In this document: positions 54,600 through 64,000 of the stretch, in pieces
Layout: each line of letters starts with the position of its first letter
Numbering within the stretch: the stretch's first letter is position 1
Assembly: GCA_014529385.2 (NCBI GenBank)
Contig: CM043960.1
Coordinates: forward strand, 117,870,043-117,934,042
Length of the DNA stretch: 64,000 nt
Direction of reading: 5' to 3'
From: Adiantum capillus-veneris
Lineage: Eukaryota > Streptophyta > Polypodiopsida > Polypodiales > Pteridaceae
Made by a program: the position numbers and the translations under genes
The notes under the pieces: generated by a model
What the model saw: the letters and a program-made list of their open reading frames with translations, nothing else
Databases searched by the model: none
What the model was told of the DNA's origin: nothing

Positions 54600-55540
54600 C
54601 CCTTGCTAAGCTCAACCCAATTGTGCCCGCAAGTACGTTGTTAAAAACATCATATATACGAGAATTGGTCCGATGTGACCTTGTAACAACAACCCGCTTT
54701 TACCTGAACTATTTTGATGGAATAAAGAATTTACTAACCAAGGATACAACTATATTAGGAAAACTCAAAGATTAATATTTTGAAACCGAGTTCTAGAGTT
54801 GAGGTAGCCAACATGATCTTGGGATACTATGCATTGAAAATGCTCCTATTTATGAAAAAGATCTCAATGAAGATATTGTGTGTTTCATTGATAAGTACAT
54901 AACAATTGATTCCACGCTTCTTCCTATAGATGTGCAAGAAATTCAAACACACAAACACAGGAAGGCTTGCTTCAAAAGATGTACAGGATGCCGATTTGAA
55001 TTTCCTCACTACCCAATGCCTTTAACACTCTCAAGAAACCAACATCCAATACAATAAAAATAAACACAAACAAATTAAAGTTAATCTACTGTTGCTAGAT
55101 TATAAAGAGAATATTGCATTCAATCAGTGGATTCTTTTTATGGACCTTCGCTTTGAAGAATACATTGAAGTTATAGCATCCACAATCTCATGTCCCACAC
55201 TTCTACTGAAAAGAAATATCAAAGATATTTTTTCAATCCAACCATTTCAAAACTTCGAGATGCCAATTTAGATATACAATACATTTTAAATACACATGTG
55301 GAGCACTTGCCTACTGCACCTCTTACATAACAAAATTTGATAGCACACTCATCAAAGAAATCAAGGAGGAGTTTGATTCTTGTGTTCAAAACAATTCAAC
55401 TACATTTGATAGACTTCAAAACGTAGGACACACAATACTCAACACACAACAAATAAGCTCACAACAAGCAGTATATATTGCACTTTCTCTACCTCTCTAT
55501 ACTGCAACTCGCGAATTTATATTCGTTAACACAAACCCTC
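54600..55540 (+). pseudogene. Helentron Rep domain and helicase linker
   Basis: SYIRELVRCDLVTTTRFYLN and ILGKLKDYFETEF match the Helitron_like_N region before the HUH motif. The HUH block reads EF.S.GSQHDLGILCIENAP with two stops; the second His of the usual RGSPHxH is lost. ACFKRCTGCRFEFPHYPMP is the post-Rep Cys segment. NLDIQYIL, CGALAYCTSYITKFDSTL and ISSQQAVYIALSLPLYTATR match the conserved linker before PIF1 (sequence of the type VSYISK...SAQEAVYRLLSLPL). Rep would nick and join single strands. Confidence 0.82.
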
Positions 55541-55545
55541 AAACA

Positions 55546-56700
55546 ATGCTCCTAAAGAGAAAACACCTTCTGGAAGCTGCTTTCAACATCAGCGGAACTA
55601 CTATTCATTCCTCCCTTCACCTACCATTGATCACAACATCCAACACTTCGCTATCGCCTGACAAGCTGACTACACTATGCTTGTTTTATCAAGACCTTGA
55701 GTTAGTTGTTTTTGATGAAGTCTCCTTGATTGGAAGAAACATCTTCACTATGGCACACTCTTACGCGCCAATAAAAAATAGGTACGACCAACCATTTGGT
55801 GGTGTTGATGTCACCTTGTGATCTTTGCCAAACTAGTCCAGTACGTGATTCTTGCATTTTTTTCTAGAAAGCTTCAACTGCTTGAAACTATCTCGCCCTC
55901 TTTCTAGCATGACTAAATAAGGTGTTATGAGTCAACAATCACCATGTGACAAAATAATAAGACATTCATCGACATATTCATTGCATTTCAAACCACACCC
56001 GTGAAGACATTTTATTTCTCAATGCAAATCACATGCACGCAGTTCCTCATCCAACCATGATATCCCACCTTTACTATGCCAAGAAGGATAAAAATCTTCA
56101 CAACCAACATGTTTTCAACACTACAGTAGGGATGCCAATATTTATTGAGGCACACGACACAAGGGCAAAAACTTATAGAAAAAATATTCAAATACCAATA
56201 GATCCAGAGTTGACAACAAGTATTCACAAAAACCTTCACTTAAAGTCATGAACAATTGTGGAAATTTGTGCTGGAAATATTGACATTCTGAATGGTCTAA
56301 TTAATGGGGCTGACGGTATATTAAAATTAGTGATGGATACCCCCACAAAACAAACCATCTAGATTCACTTTCAAACCACTATAGTAGGCCAAAAAGCTAG
56401 ATATGAAAACCAACAACTATAAAATACATCAATACATAAGCAATGGACACCAATCCAAAAAATAACACGTGAGTTTCAAATAGGGAAGTACTTCTTGAAA
56501 AATATTACTAGAACCCAATTTCCAATTCAACATGCAGCAGCTAGGACCATACACCGTGTGTAAGACTTGACACTAAACACCTTGGCTTTTGATCCAGCCA
56601 AAATTTGAACACACGGTAGTGGTGTACATTGCCCTCTCCCAAATAAGGGATCCTAGTCATTTTTACCTCCTTACAGAATTAACTTCTACCATATTAAAGT
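55546..56700 (+). pseudogene. Helentron PIF1-like helicase
   Basis: AFNISGTTIHSSLHLP and LELVVFDEVSLIGRNIF (Walker B and motif II), then PFGGVDVT. The frame passes from LLKRKHLLE directly into AAFNISG, so the Walker A segment is deleted. After a degenerate stretch, NGADGILKLVMDTPTKQTI, WTPIQKITREFQIGKYFLKN and RTQFPIQHAAARTIHRV match PIF1 motifs V-VI. Helicase activity would unwind DNA during rolling-circle transfer; this copy is dead. Confidence 0.8.
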
Positions 56701-56722
56701 AGAACAATTAGTTTTAGATGAG

Positions 56723-57344
56723 GTGATCTGCCTTAAAACACATGCTGATTGGCAACCTTTGCAACTTAAGCTCCGCTCTCTGCCCAACAATCACTTGATA
56801 ATACAATCTCTTAATAATGTATCTCTTAAGAAACACTACAACAATAGTATTCATGATCATAACTTAATGGATTCATACATTCTTTGCCTCCAAGAAACAA
56901 AACTACGACATGTTGATGCCATAGCACTACATGGTTATAATCACATTCGAATATTCGGCCCCATAGGAGTGTCCCTCTACACATCAAAACAAAAGATACA
57001 TATGCAACACCATCCACAAATGAGATAAAGAGCATTACAACACTCTTCAATACAACACCTAGTGCATGATCACACTAATAACATTGTACCGTAGACCCTC
57101 CTCTTCCATTGTGTTGCTCAAGCACACATTGTGTACACTACTCACATCTCACTACCAACACAATCCTATCATTCTCCCTGGTGATTTCAACATCAATGCT
57201 AGCCCCCACAACCACAAATACATTGCTATTTCTAACCTTCTCTCCGTGTACAACATGACACAACATATAACTCACAGCACCATGATCTACCATTCCACTT
57301 GGACCACATTTGGACTACAAATTCCTTTCCTAGCATTGCAATAG
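56723..57344 (+). pseudogene. Helentron AP-endonuclease-like domain
   Basis: After HADWQPLQLKLRSLPNN the sequence reads LIIQSLNNVSLKKHYNNSIH, then MDSYILCLQETKL (the LN..SL, Glu-containing CLQET motif of exonuclease/endonuclease/phosphatase folds). After a slip near 57027, TLYRRPSSSI, NPIILPGDFNINASP (GDFN motif) and THSTMIYHSTWTT follow. An endonuclease fused after the helicase is the diagnostic Helentron feature. Confidence 0.82.
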
Positions 57345-58400
57345 GGACTTACTTCACATTTTGGTCAGACCATTCCACTATTTACTTATTGCTCCCCTGG
57401 CACTAAAGATGCGTGAAGTGGCTTCCACTATTTGCACTCCTAGCCCTCAGACATTACGGACCGCCCTCCCATGCACCCTGCATTGTTTCCTTCATTGGTA
57501 GGCCCTCGGAATTTCTCACCTTGTTTTAGAAAGCCACAGTGACCCTTTCACTTGTTTTTTAGGTGCTGATAAGTGAGCTTTTTTATTCCACGAACACCAT
57601 GCCTCAAGTCGGGCACTAGGGAACATCCTTTGCTTTGAGATACCACCAAGGGCGCGAAGTGGGGGTAAAACCCACCACCTTGATGATGCAAGTCCAACCC
57701 TTCTAGCCCCCTTGGGTCTTAAAACATTAGAAAAAAAATCATAACATCTTGGAAATCTAGAGGGCAAGGTGCCCCTCAAAAATCAACCCTCCTTAAAGTG
57801 CTTTGCTACCTTTTGTTTATAATGAATTTGAGTTGAACCAGATGACGTACAATGTACACAAGCTCAATCCACTCTTGAAAATCAAAGTGAGTGAGGGGAC
57901 CCGGACCCCACAGGAAGGGGGGTAATTGTTTTGTTACCTCTCCCTTACACTAAAAATGCACCTCATCGTAAAGAGGTACAGTTGGCCCCATCTCTTACAT
58001 GTGTGCATAGGTCACCCCATCAAATCACTTGAAAATAACAATAAAAAATCATAAAATCTTGGAAGTCCAGAGGGCAAGGTGCCCCTTAAAAAATCAACCC
58101 TCCTTAAAGTGCTTTGCTACATGTGTTCACATTGAATTCAAGCTGAACCAAATGATGTAAAATGTACACAAGCTCAATCCACTCTTGAAAATCAAAGTGA
58201 GTAAGGGGATCCCACATGAAGGGGGGGTAATTGTTTTGAGTTAGGTACCTTCCTTCGACTAAGTGCACCTCACCTCAAAGAGGTGCCGATGGATAAACAA
58301 AAGTTACCCCCCACCTCTTGCATGTGTGTGTGTTTGAGCATAGGTCATGTCCATCAAATCAGTGGAAATTTGAGGATTAGCTCAAAGCATGTTTTTTAAG
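57345..58400. other. Spacer with a ~0.3-kb direct duplication
   Basis: Copies at about 57739-58026 and 58048-58362 share CTTGGAAxTCxAGAGGGCAAGG, CAACCCTCCTTAAAGTGCTTTGCTAC, ATGTACACAAGCTCAATCCACTC and a GGTAATTGTTTTG segment. No gene is supported. The duplication may be the two ends of an unidentified element or a simple tandem duplication. Confidence 0.65.
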
Positions 58401-58439
58401 ATTTGAAAAGGACCATATATCTTTTTGCTAGCTTAGCAT

Positions 58440-59495
58440 ATTACTTTTGGTGGCCCATAGATTTTTGCCCGTAGTTTTCCTCAATCGAGCCTTGGGAAAC
58501 TTGAGTAGGACCAATCATTTTCCTTGAAAGTTAAGGCCCTTCTGTGCTTGTTAGCATAAGAACTTTTTTCCTTTGTTGTGAGATGGATATAGCCTCCTTA
58601 ATATTTTGAAAAGATTCTTGTAGGTCTCCAAAATGAATATCTTCCCATGTATCTTAAGTAGTAGAAAGGGACTTTTGAGTCTTTCCTCAATGATCTTGAA
58701 AGGTGCCTTCCGTGTAGTAGTATGGACATTGTTATTGTACGCATACTCTAAAAGGGGTAGGTAATTCTCCCATTGTGAGAGTTGATCTACTTCTATAACA
58801 TAGGTCTTGAGTAGATATAAAATCGCAAGGTTAGCTATTTCACTTTGGCCATCCGTTTTTGGTGGGTGATATGCCAAAGAGAGATTTATTAACCTTGTTC
58901 CTAGATTTTCAAAGAGACCTTTCCAAAAATTATTGGTCATTCTAGGATCTCTATCTGACACTATGGATGTTGGCAAGCCATGTTGTTTTAAAATATGGGA
59001 TATGAAGAGGGTTTCCATTTGATGTGCCTTAATAGTCTTTTTGACAGGTATAAATTGTGCTTGTTTGCTAAACTTGTCGACTATTGTCCATATTCCCATA
59101 TTCCCATGGATAGACTTGTATAATCCAAATATATAATCCATGGATATGCTCTCCCACGGTGAATTAGAAATTGTCAATGGTTGGAGCAATGTAGGTTGCT
59201 TCCCTCTATCATACCTGGTATGTTGTCATACCACGCATTTTGAAACATACTCTTGTATGTCTACTTTCATGGTAGGCTAATAGAAATACGTCTCTACTCC
59301 TCAAAGAGTAGGTTGAATCCCTCTATGCCCCACATTGGGAGGAGCATGGGATTCATACATTACTTTCTCATGAAGGGAGCTAGTAATGCATAGCCTATTT
59401 CCATGGAGAAGATAATCATCTTGTAAGGTGAACAATTCTTCTTTCTTCCCTAAGGAAAGGGCTGAAATTATATCCTGAACCAATAGCATACTCAT
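58440..59495 (-). pseudogene. gypsy-2 integrase
   Basis: The zinc region reads LHEKVMYESHAPPNVGHRGI near 59360. The core frame 59189-58551 has WESISMDYIFGL (first Asp), VSDRDPRMTNNFWKGLF (second Asp) and YHPPKTDGQSEIAN (Glu). The C-terminal KIYGPPKVICYAKLAKRYM-like stretch follows in shifted frames to about 58440. The link between zinc region and core is broken near 59200-59300. Confidence 0.85.
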
Positions 59496-60133
59496 CTATC
59501 ATAGAAGATAGATCATTGTGAGTTGCTATAGACACTACATTTTCTCTTGGTCATTGTGAGAGTGCATTAGCCACTTGATTGGATTACCAACAATATGAGA
59601 AATATGAAAATTAAATTGCAAAAGATAATTTTCCCACCTCATTTATTTGTTGAAAAGATTGGCTTGCATCATGAGTACTTAACACTTTGGTGATCCATTC
59701 AAAGGATGAATGGAATCCCCAAAAGATAGTGCTTCCATGTGTCAAGGGCATGTAGAACAGCTAGTAGCTCCTTTTTGTATATGCCCAACACTCGCTCATC
59801 GAAATTGAGTCTAACTCTTGTATGCTATGCCATGCCCTTCTTGAAGCAAGACTACTCCAAGGCAATCTCCACAAGCATTACATTAGAACTCAAATGGTTT
59901 TGAGAGATCTGGTAAAGTAAGCATAGGTTAAGAGGTAAGCTTTTCTTTGAGCTTCTCAAAAGCATTTTACTCTTTTGCAATCTATGTATACTTAGCATTC
60001 TTTTTTGTTAAGTCATGTAATGGTCCTACTATTTGCGAGATTTTTTCTATGAAGCATCTATAGTATGCGCACATAACAATAAATCTTCGTAGCTCATGTA
60101 GATTCCTTGGATTAGGCCATCCTTTTATTACCT

Positions 60134-60727
60134 CTAACTTTGTTGGATCCATACGGATACCAATTTGAGAGTAATGTGACCTAAGTATTGAATCTCTTGA
60201 AGGAAAAAATCACTCTTCTTTTGATTAATGAAAATTTTATTCTTCCTCAAAGCTTGAATGATTACATTGAGGTGTTTCTTATGCTCCTCAAGAGAATTGG
60301 AGTAGATGATGGTATCATCAAAAAATACTCTAGTGAACTTGTGGTAGGGCCTAAAACATTTCTCCATTAAGCGGTTGAATGTGGCCGGAGAATTTGTCAC
60401 GCCAAAAGGCATGACAAGATATTCATAAAGACCAAATGTTGTACAAAAAGTGGTCTTTACAATATCTTCATTGACTATTCTTATTTGATGGTAGCCACTT
60501 TTAAGGTCAATCCTACTGAAGTAGGTAGAGCCTTGTAACTTATCAAACAGACCTTCTACCCATGGAACAATAAATCTATTTTTGATAGTGATCCTATTTA
60601 TTGCTCTATAGTAAACACACATACAATATGTGCCGTCTTTAAGTTGCACTAAAAGGACTGGTGAACAAAAGGGAGAGGAGCTAGGCCTCACCATCCCCTT
60701 ATCCACCAATTCATATACTCGCCTCAT
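60134..60727 (-). CDS. gypsy-2 reverse transcriptase
   Basis: The 197-codon frame covers VYELVDKGMVRPSSSPFCSP, YRAINRITIKNRF, FSRIDLKSGYHQIRI (first catalytic Asp), MPFGVTNSPATFNRLM and VFFDDTIIYS. The catalytic box is FFDD rather than the usual YXDD, most often YVDD or FVDD in gypsy elements. HITLKLVSVWIQQS ends the frame where relatives continue to RNase H. Confidence 0.88.
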   Translation of the reverse strand: MRRVYELVDKGMVRPSSSPFCSPVLLVQLKDGTYCMCVYYRAINRITIKNRFIVPWVEGLFDKLQGSTYFSRIDLKSGYHQIRIVNEDIVKTTFCTTFGLYEYLVMPFGVTNSPATFNRLMEKCFRPYHKFTRVFFDDTIIYSNSLEEHKKHLNVIIQALRKNKIFINQKKSDFFLQEIQYLGHITLKLVSVWIQQS

Positions 60728-60899
60728 GATCTTGTCTTGGTGAACTTGGGAAACTCAATAAGGAGGCTTATTAGGCGGTGGGCTCCTAGGTAGAAGCTCT
60801 ATTCTATGGTCATCATCCCCTTGTTTTGGAGGTAACCCTCCAAGGATGTCATCGATAAAAAAATCTTGGAATCCATTTTGAAATTCAGAAAACTCTAAT

Positions 60900-61267
60900 T
60901 CCTCTTGATTGCTACCGTTTCAATTGGATAAAACATTAGGTTCATTTATGGATTCTTTAACAAAAATCATATACACGGAAACTAAACTTTTCATTGACTT
61001 ATCAAAAGCAAGCATATTTACAAGGGGTGTAGTACGACCCGACTCATTAGCATCTATGTACATGTTCTTTTCCCTGTTGTTGAAATAAATTCTCCTTTCA
61101 GGAAACTTTATATTGGCAACCCAGTGCGGTTGACCCATGGTGCCCCTACGATAACATCCTCATGTTGGAGAGGGGAGATGAAAAATTCCTCTTTGTCAAT
61201 GTAGCTGTCATAATAATCAATATCTAATTCTCCTAAATGATTTTCTCATATTAAACTAATCATTTAA
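60900..61267 (-). pseudogene. gypsy-2 protease-RT linker
   Basis: SYIDKEEFFISPLQHEDVI and GAPWVxxxGLPI, then FPERRIYFNNREKNMYIDAN match the segment between protease and RT of plant gypsy elements (the ILGxPW motif, then KFxxRxIxF). One or two slips. It ends at the 1.6-kb insertion on its 5' side. Confidence 0.7.
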
Positions 61268-61582
61268 TGTGGGGAAGGCCAGGGGAGAAAAAGCTAGAAT
61301 ATTGGTTAAGCTAGCAGACCGGCCACAGTAGGGATCCAAAGGAGGGAAAATAGGGATCCAAAGGGGGGGCCATCTGCAAAAGATCCATGTGCAACAATGG
61401 GCTAAAAAGACCCTAAGGTTCAGCCCATTAAGACTTCCAAAATGCTAAGGTTCCAAAATTCAAAGGTTGTGTCCAAAGGTCAACCCTAGGGAAAATTGGA
61501 TGCTTTGTGTGTGCCCTAAAAGTCTTTGCACATCCCTACATGGGAGGGGGCGAGCCCTAAAGGTAGGGGATGAGAGAGAAAT

Positions 61583-61585
<3 letters not shown>

Positions 61586-61648
<63 letters not shown>
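61586..61648 (+). repeat. (AC)n microsatellite 1
   Basis: About 31 AC dinucleotides within the 1.6-kb insertion. Confidence 0.95.
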
Positions 61649-61651
<3 letters not shown>

Positions 61652-62124
61652 CTCCCTTTACACAAAGGGAATGAGGGACACATGTCAACTCCCTAGGCCA
61701 GATGCCCACAAGGTGTGCCCAATTTCTATTGGATGACCCTTGAAGTGGACCAATGAGAATTAAGCTAGAGTAAATCTAGTTTAATTAATTTAAAAACATT
61801 TAATAAAAGAAACCAATGAGAATTAAGTCTCCTAGAAGACTATTGGGCAGTCTCCCAAGGGGTCCAATGAGCATTCAGGAGCCCCATGGCTTGCCTGATT
61901 CCTATTGGCCAGGAGGCAAAGGGGTCCAATGAGAGTTTAGTTTAATTATTTAATTACCTAAAGCTCTCACAAAAGGGGAAAGGGGGACACATGTCAGAAG
62001 GCTATCACTTATGCTGCTTAATTGTAATTGGCTTGACTTGGGGAGGGCCAATGAGGCTTCAGCAAGAGCAATTAGCAATAGGGCTCGCCCAAGAGAGAGA
62101 GGGGGCTGATTTTTGGAAGGATTA

Positions 62125-62126
<2 letters not shown>

Positions 62127-62180
<54 letters not shown>
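62127..62180 (+). repeat. (AC)n microsatellite 2
   Basis: About 27 AC dinucleotides, roughly 540 bp from the first tract in the same insertion. Confidence 0.95.
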
Positions 62181-62182
<2 letters not shown>

Positions 62183-62889
62183 GCTCACGTGTGAAGAAAG
62201 AATACTCTATCTCCTCCCAAGCTTTAATGGAGAGCTCATCACCTACTCCAAGCTTGTGAGATAGAAGCCTACATCAACACTCTCTTGGCATGTGGATGCA
62301 AATCCAACCAAGATCCAAGCTTCAATGCATGCTCATCTCCTCTACCAAGCTAATTACTAAGCTAAGCTATGCTAATATGAGTGGTTATGTGAGGAGATGT
62401 ACATCTTTCTCGTAAGATACTTCTTCTTCCTCTCAATCTACTCTCATACCCTGCTAGCTCTCACCATCTTCGAAGGTGTGTGAGGTCTTGGGTCTGAGAA
62501 CGGGGATAATTCAAGTTGTGTTTGATTAAGTGTTTTGCTTGGTGCACGAAGCTTCCATCTTCATTGTACTAGCTAGTCTTGAAGGAACACAAAGAATTGT
62601 ATTGTACAATGTCTCTCTTGATGGGAGAAACCATAATACAAAGCCTTTTGGAGGGGGAACCGGCTCCATGCAAATCCGGTCCTCAACTGTTGTCAATAGC
62701 TTAATTTCTCTCTCTTTTGAAAGTATTGTCGATGCTATCTAACTAGGTGTTATGCTTTTTGTTGCTCTCTCCACCCAAGCACTCTTGTAATTCTCATTAG
62801 GAATCTATTCTAATGAAATGCCCACTATGTTCATGCTAATTTCAGCTACACATAAGTTATTAGGACATTAAATGTTACAGTAGCTTTGA

Positions 62890-64000
62890 ATTTGAAGCCT
62901 CAATTTCCCAATTAAGGGAGTAAATGCGGCTTCTTGTCCCTTGAAAGCTCCATCAGTCTTAAAAGTGTCTCCCATCTCATGAGCTTGTATGCCTAACTTA
63001 ATGGCCAACTCCGTTGATATGAACTTGTGAGTAGAGCCAAGTTCAAAAACGATAAAGGCATCATGTTCTCACACCCTTCCCTAAGTATAGGAAAGGGATG
63101 ATCCTTTGCAATGAGTATCCTCTTTTGGCACTTCAACCATGGAATCTCTAGGAGTCTCATTGCATGAATTTCTTTTGGGGCAAGAATGATAGCCATGTCC
63201 TTGCTCCCCACACTCAAAAAATTTATGATCTTTGCAAAAATCCTCTAACTCTTCAAGAGAGAGTTTATTTTTACCTTTGTAAACTCATTTCATTTACCTT
63301 GGAAAGAATTTTGAGCATTGTTCTTCCCTCTAAGTTCATTTCCGTCTTTAGTTTCCATGGGCTTAAAATTTCTTTTATCCCCTTGTTGGAAGTTGATTCG
63401 TGAAGTGACCAGAGTATGGTGAATCACTTAAGTGATAGACCTAGGCCTTTGAGTTGACATACTCAGCCATATCTTTAGGTAGTCCCACAAAAAATTGTTA
63501 CTTTTGTTTGACAAAGTCTATCTTTTGGTAGACTGTAGCTTTGAGATGTAAATCCCAAAATGTTTCCATATACTTGTGGATAGACTCATTGGGAGATAGC
63601 TTCAAACATTGCCATTCGGTAAGTACTTTGTCTTTGGCATCGCTTGCAAGAAACTGCTTCATTATGGAAACTTCCATGTCTTTGGAGCTTCGCGATTACC
63701 TCATAGTCTAGCCCACCATTGTCTGACAGACTTTTGGAAATGCATAGCTACGTGGTGTAGCTTAGAGGACTCCATGAAGCCCTCATCTCCAAAGGACGCA
63801 TCAAATTGTTAGATGAATCTCAAAACTTTATCCATAGCACCAAAGGTGCCATCGTAGGTGAGAAAAGAGATTCTCTTTCCTCTCTCCTTGAACTTCTTAA
63901 TCTTGTAGGACCTTTTCCAAGCAACATAGGAATTGCGATGTCCTCTCCACTTGTACTCTCTAGAAGAAAAACCGTTGCTTTCATTGGAAGAGGAGGAAGA
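62890..64000 (-). pseudogene. gypsy-2 gag and protease fragment
   Basis: Gag reads FKERGKRISFLTYDGTFGAM and FMESSKLHHVAMHFQKSVRQ, then WWARLRGNREAPKTWK, the retrotransposon gag (capsid) pattern, in the region 63900-63650. A zinc-knuckle-like CXXCGxxGH segment (HKFFECGEQGHGYHSCPKRN) lies near 63220-63160. The protease near 63060-63000 reads FELGSTHKFIST, where relatives have VDSGSTHNFIS; the catalytic Asp is Glu, so the protease is probably inactive. The gag start lies outside the window. Confidence 0.75.

Larger units (their letters stand above)
54591..57344 (+). mobile_element. Decayed Helentron-type rolling-circle transposon
   Basis: Domain order on the plus strand is Rep (HUH) region 54600-55050, linker 55080-55540, PIF1-family helicase 55546-56700, and AP-endonuclease-like region 56723-57344. 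This order is the mark of Helentrons, as distinct from canonical plant Helitrons. Many stops and frame slips make it non-functional. Its terminal sequences were not located: the left side abuts the copia-5 primer site and the right side fades near 57344. Confidence 0.85.
61268..62867. mobile_element. 1.6-kb insertion with two (AC)n tracts, possible solo LTR
   Basis: Starts TGTGGGGAAGGCCAGGGGAG and ends TTATTAGGACA, TG...CA. Flanks TTTAA (61263-61267) and TTAAA (62868-62872) are a possible target duplication with one mismatch. It separates the protease and linker parts of gypsy-2. It contains (AC)n at 61586-61648 and 62127-62180 and no supported coding region; frames across the AC tracts are artefacts. 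Confidence 0.5.
58400..64000 (-). mobile_element. Second Ty3/gypsy element (partial), with a nested insertion
   Basis: Minus-strand order is gag (63999 to about 63100), protease (about 63060-62900), a 1.6-kb insertion (61268-62867), protease-RT linker (61267-60920), RT (60727-60134), RNase H (decayed, about 60130-59500) and integrase (59495-58400). No additional RNase H is visible, so it is distinct from the Tat element. LTRs were not identified; the 5' LTR must lie beyond the window. Several stops. Confidence 0.85.

Noticed and set aside
61460-61736. Open frames of repeated Cys-Val or His-Thr codons at the AC tracts (also 61950-62194)
   Set aside because: Pure translation of dinucleotide repeats, with no coding evidence.

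Overview
This is a nuclear genomic window from a eukaryote, most likely a land plant with a large, repeat-rich genome. A fern, lycophyte or gymnosperm would fit, but the species cannot be read from the sequence. The plant assignment rests on a Tat-type Ty3/gypsy element with a second RNase H domain, several copies of one Ty1/copia family primed by initiator-Met tRNA, a plant-type LINE zinc-finger tail, and GT-AG introns. I found no intact single-copy host gene, tRNA or rRNA. Almost everything is nested mobile DNA, mostly decayed.

Region 1-33869: a copia element (copia-1) is split in its gag gene by a 29.1-kb insertion, 616-29725, bounded by 32-bp terminal inverted repeats. Three later insertions lie inside it: a 2.7-kb probable solo LTR (1600-4310), copia-2 (7486-12638) and a Tat gypsy element (20342-29099). 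Subtracting these leaves a DNA transposon of about 12.5 kb with two convergent gene pairs. The first pair is gene A (+) facing a Ulp1-like cysteine protease gene (-). Immediately upstream of the protease, possibly in the same transcript, lies a histone H3-like gene with a long acidic tail, which copia-2 interrupts. The second pair is gene B (+) facing a transposase-like gene (-) that starts next to the right terminus. Arrays of hairpins sharing the core GTCAGTACCAAGCGA fill the space between genes. I did not recognise this combination as a described transposon family, and it is the main discovery of the window.

Region 33870-45652: copia-3 (reverse, both LTRs, AAAAG target duplication) is followed by a flank that is repeated at 45092-45652 beside a second, truncated copy of the same copia insertion (copia-4). 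Between the two copies lies a Penelope-like retroelement: a reverse transcriptase with no visible GIY-YIG endonuclease, plus a coiled-coil, proline-rich upstream ORF that is open in frame with the truncated copia protease.

Region 45653-58400: a LINE tail, a minisatellite, a gag-like pseudogene, an unrecognised multi-exon gene remnant, a copia-5 internal region without LTRs, and a decayed Helentron-type rolling-circle transposon. The Helentron has Rep, PIF1 helicase and AP-endonuclease-like regions in order. It is followed by a 0.3-kb direct duplication.

Region 58400-64000: a second Ty3/gypsy element on the minus strand (gag, protease, RT, RNase H, integrase), interrupted by a 1.6-kb insertion carrying two (AC)n tracts.
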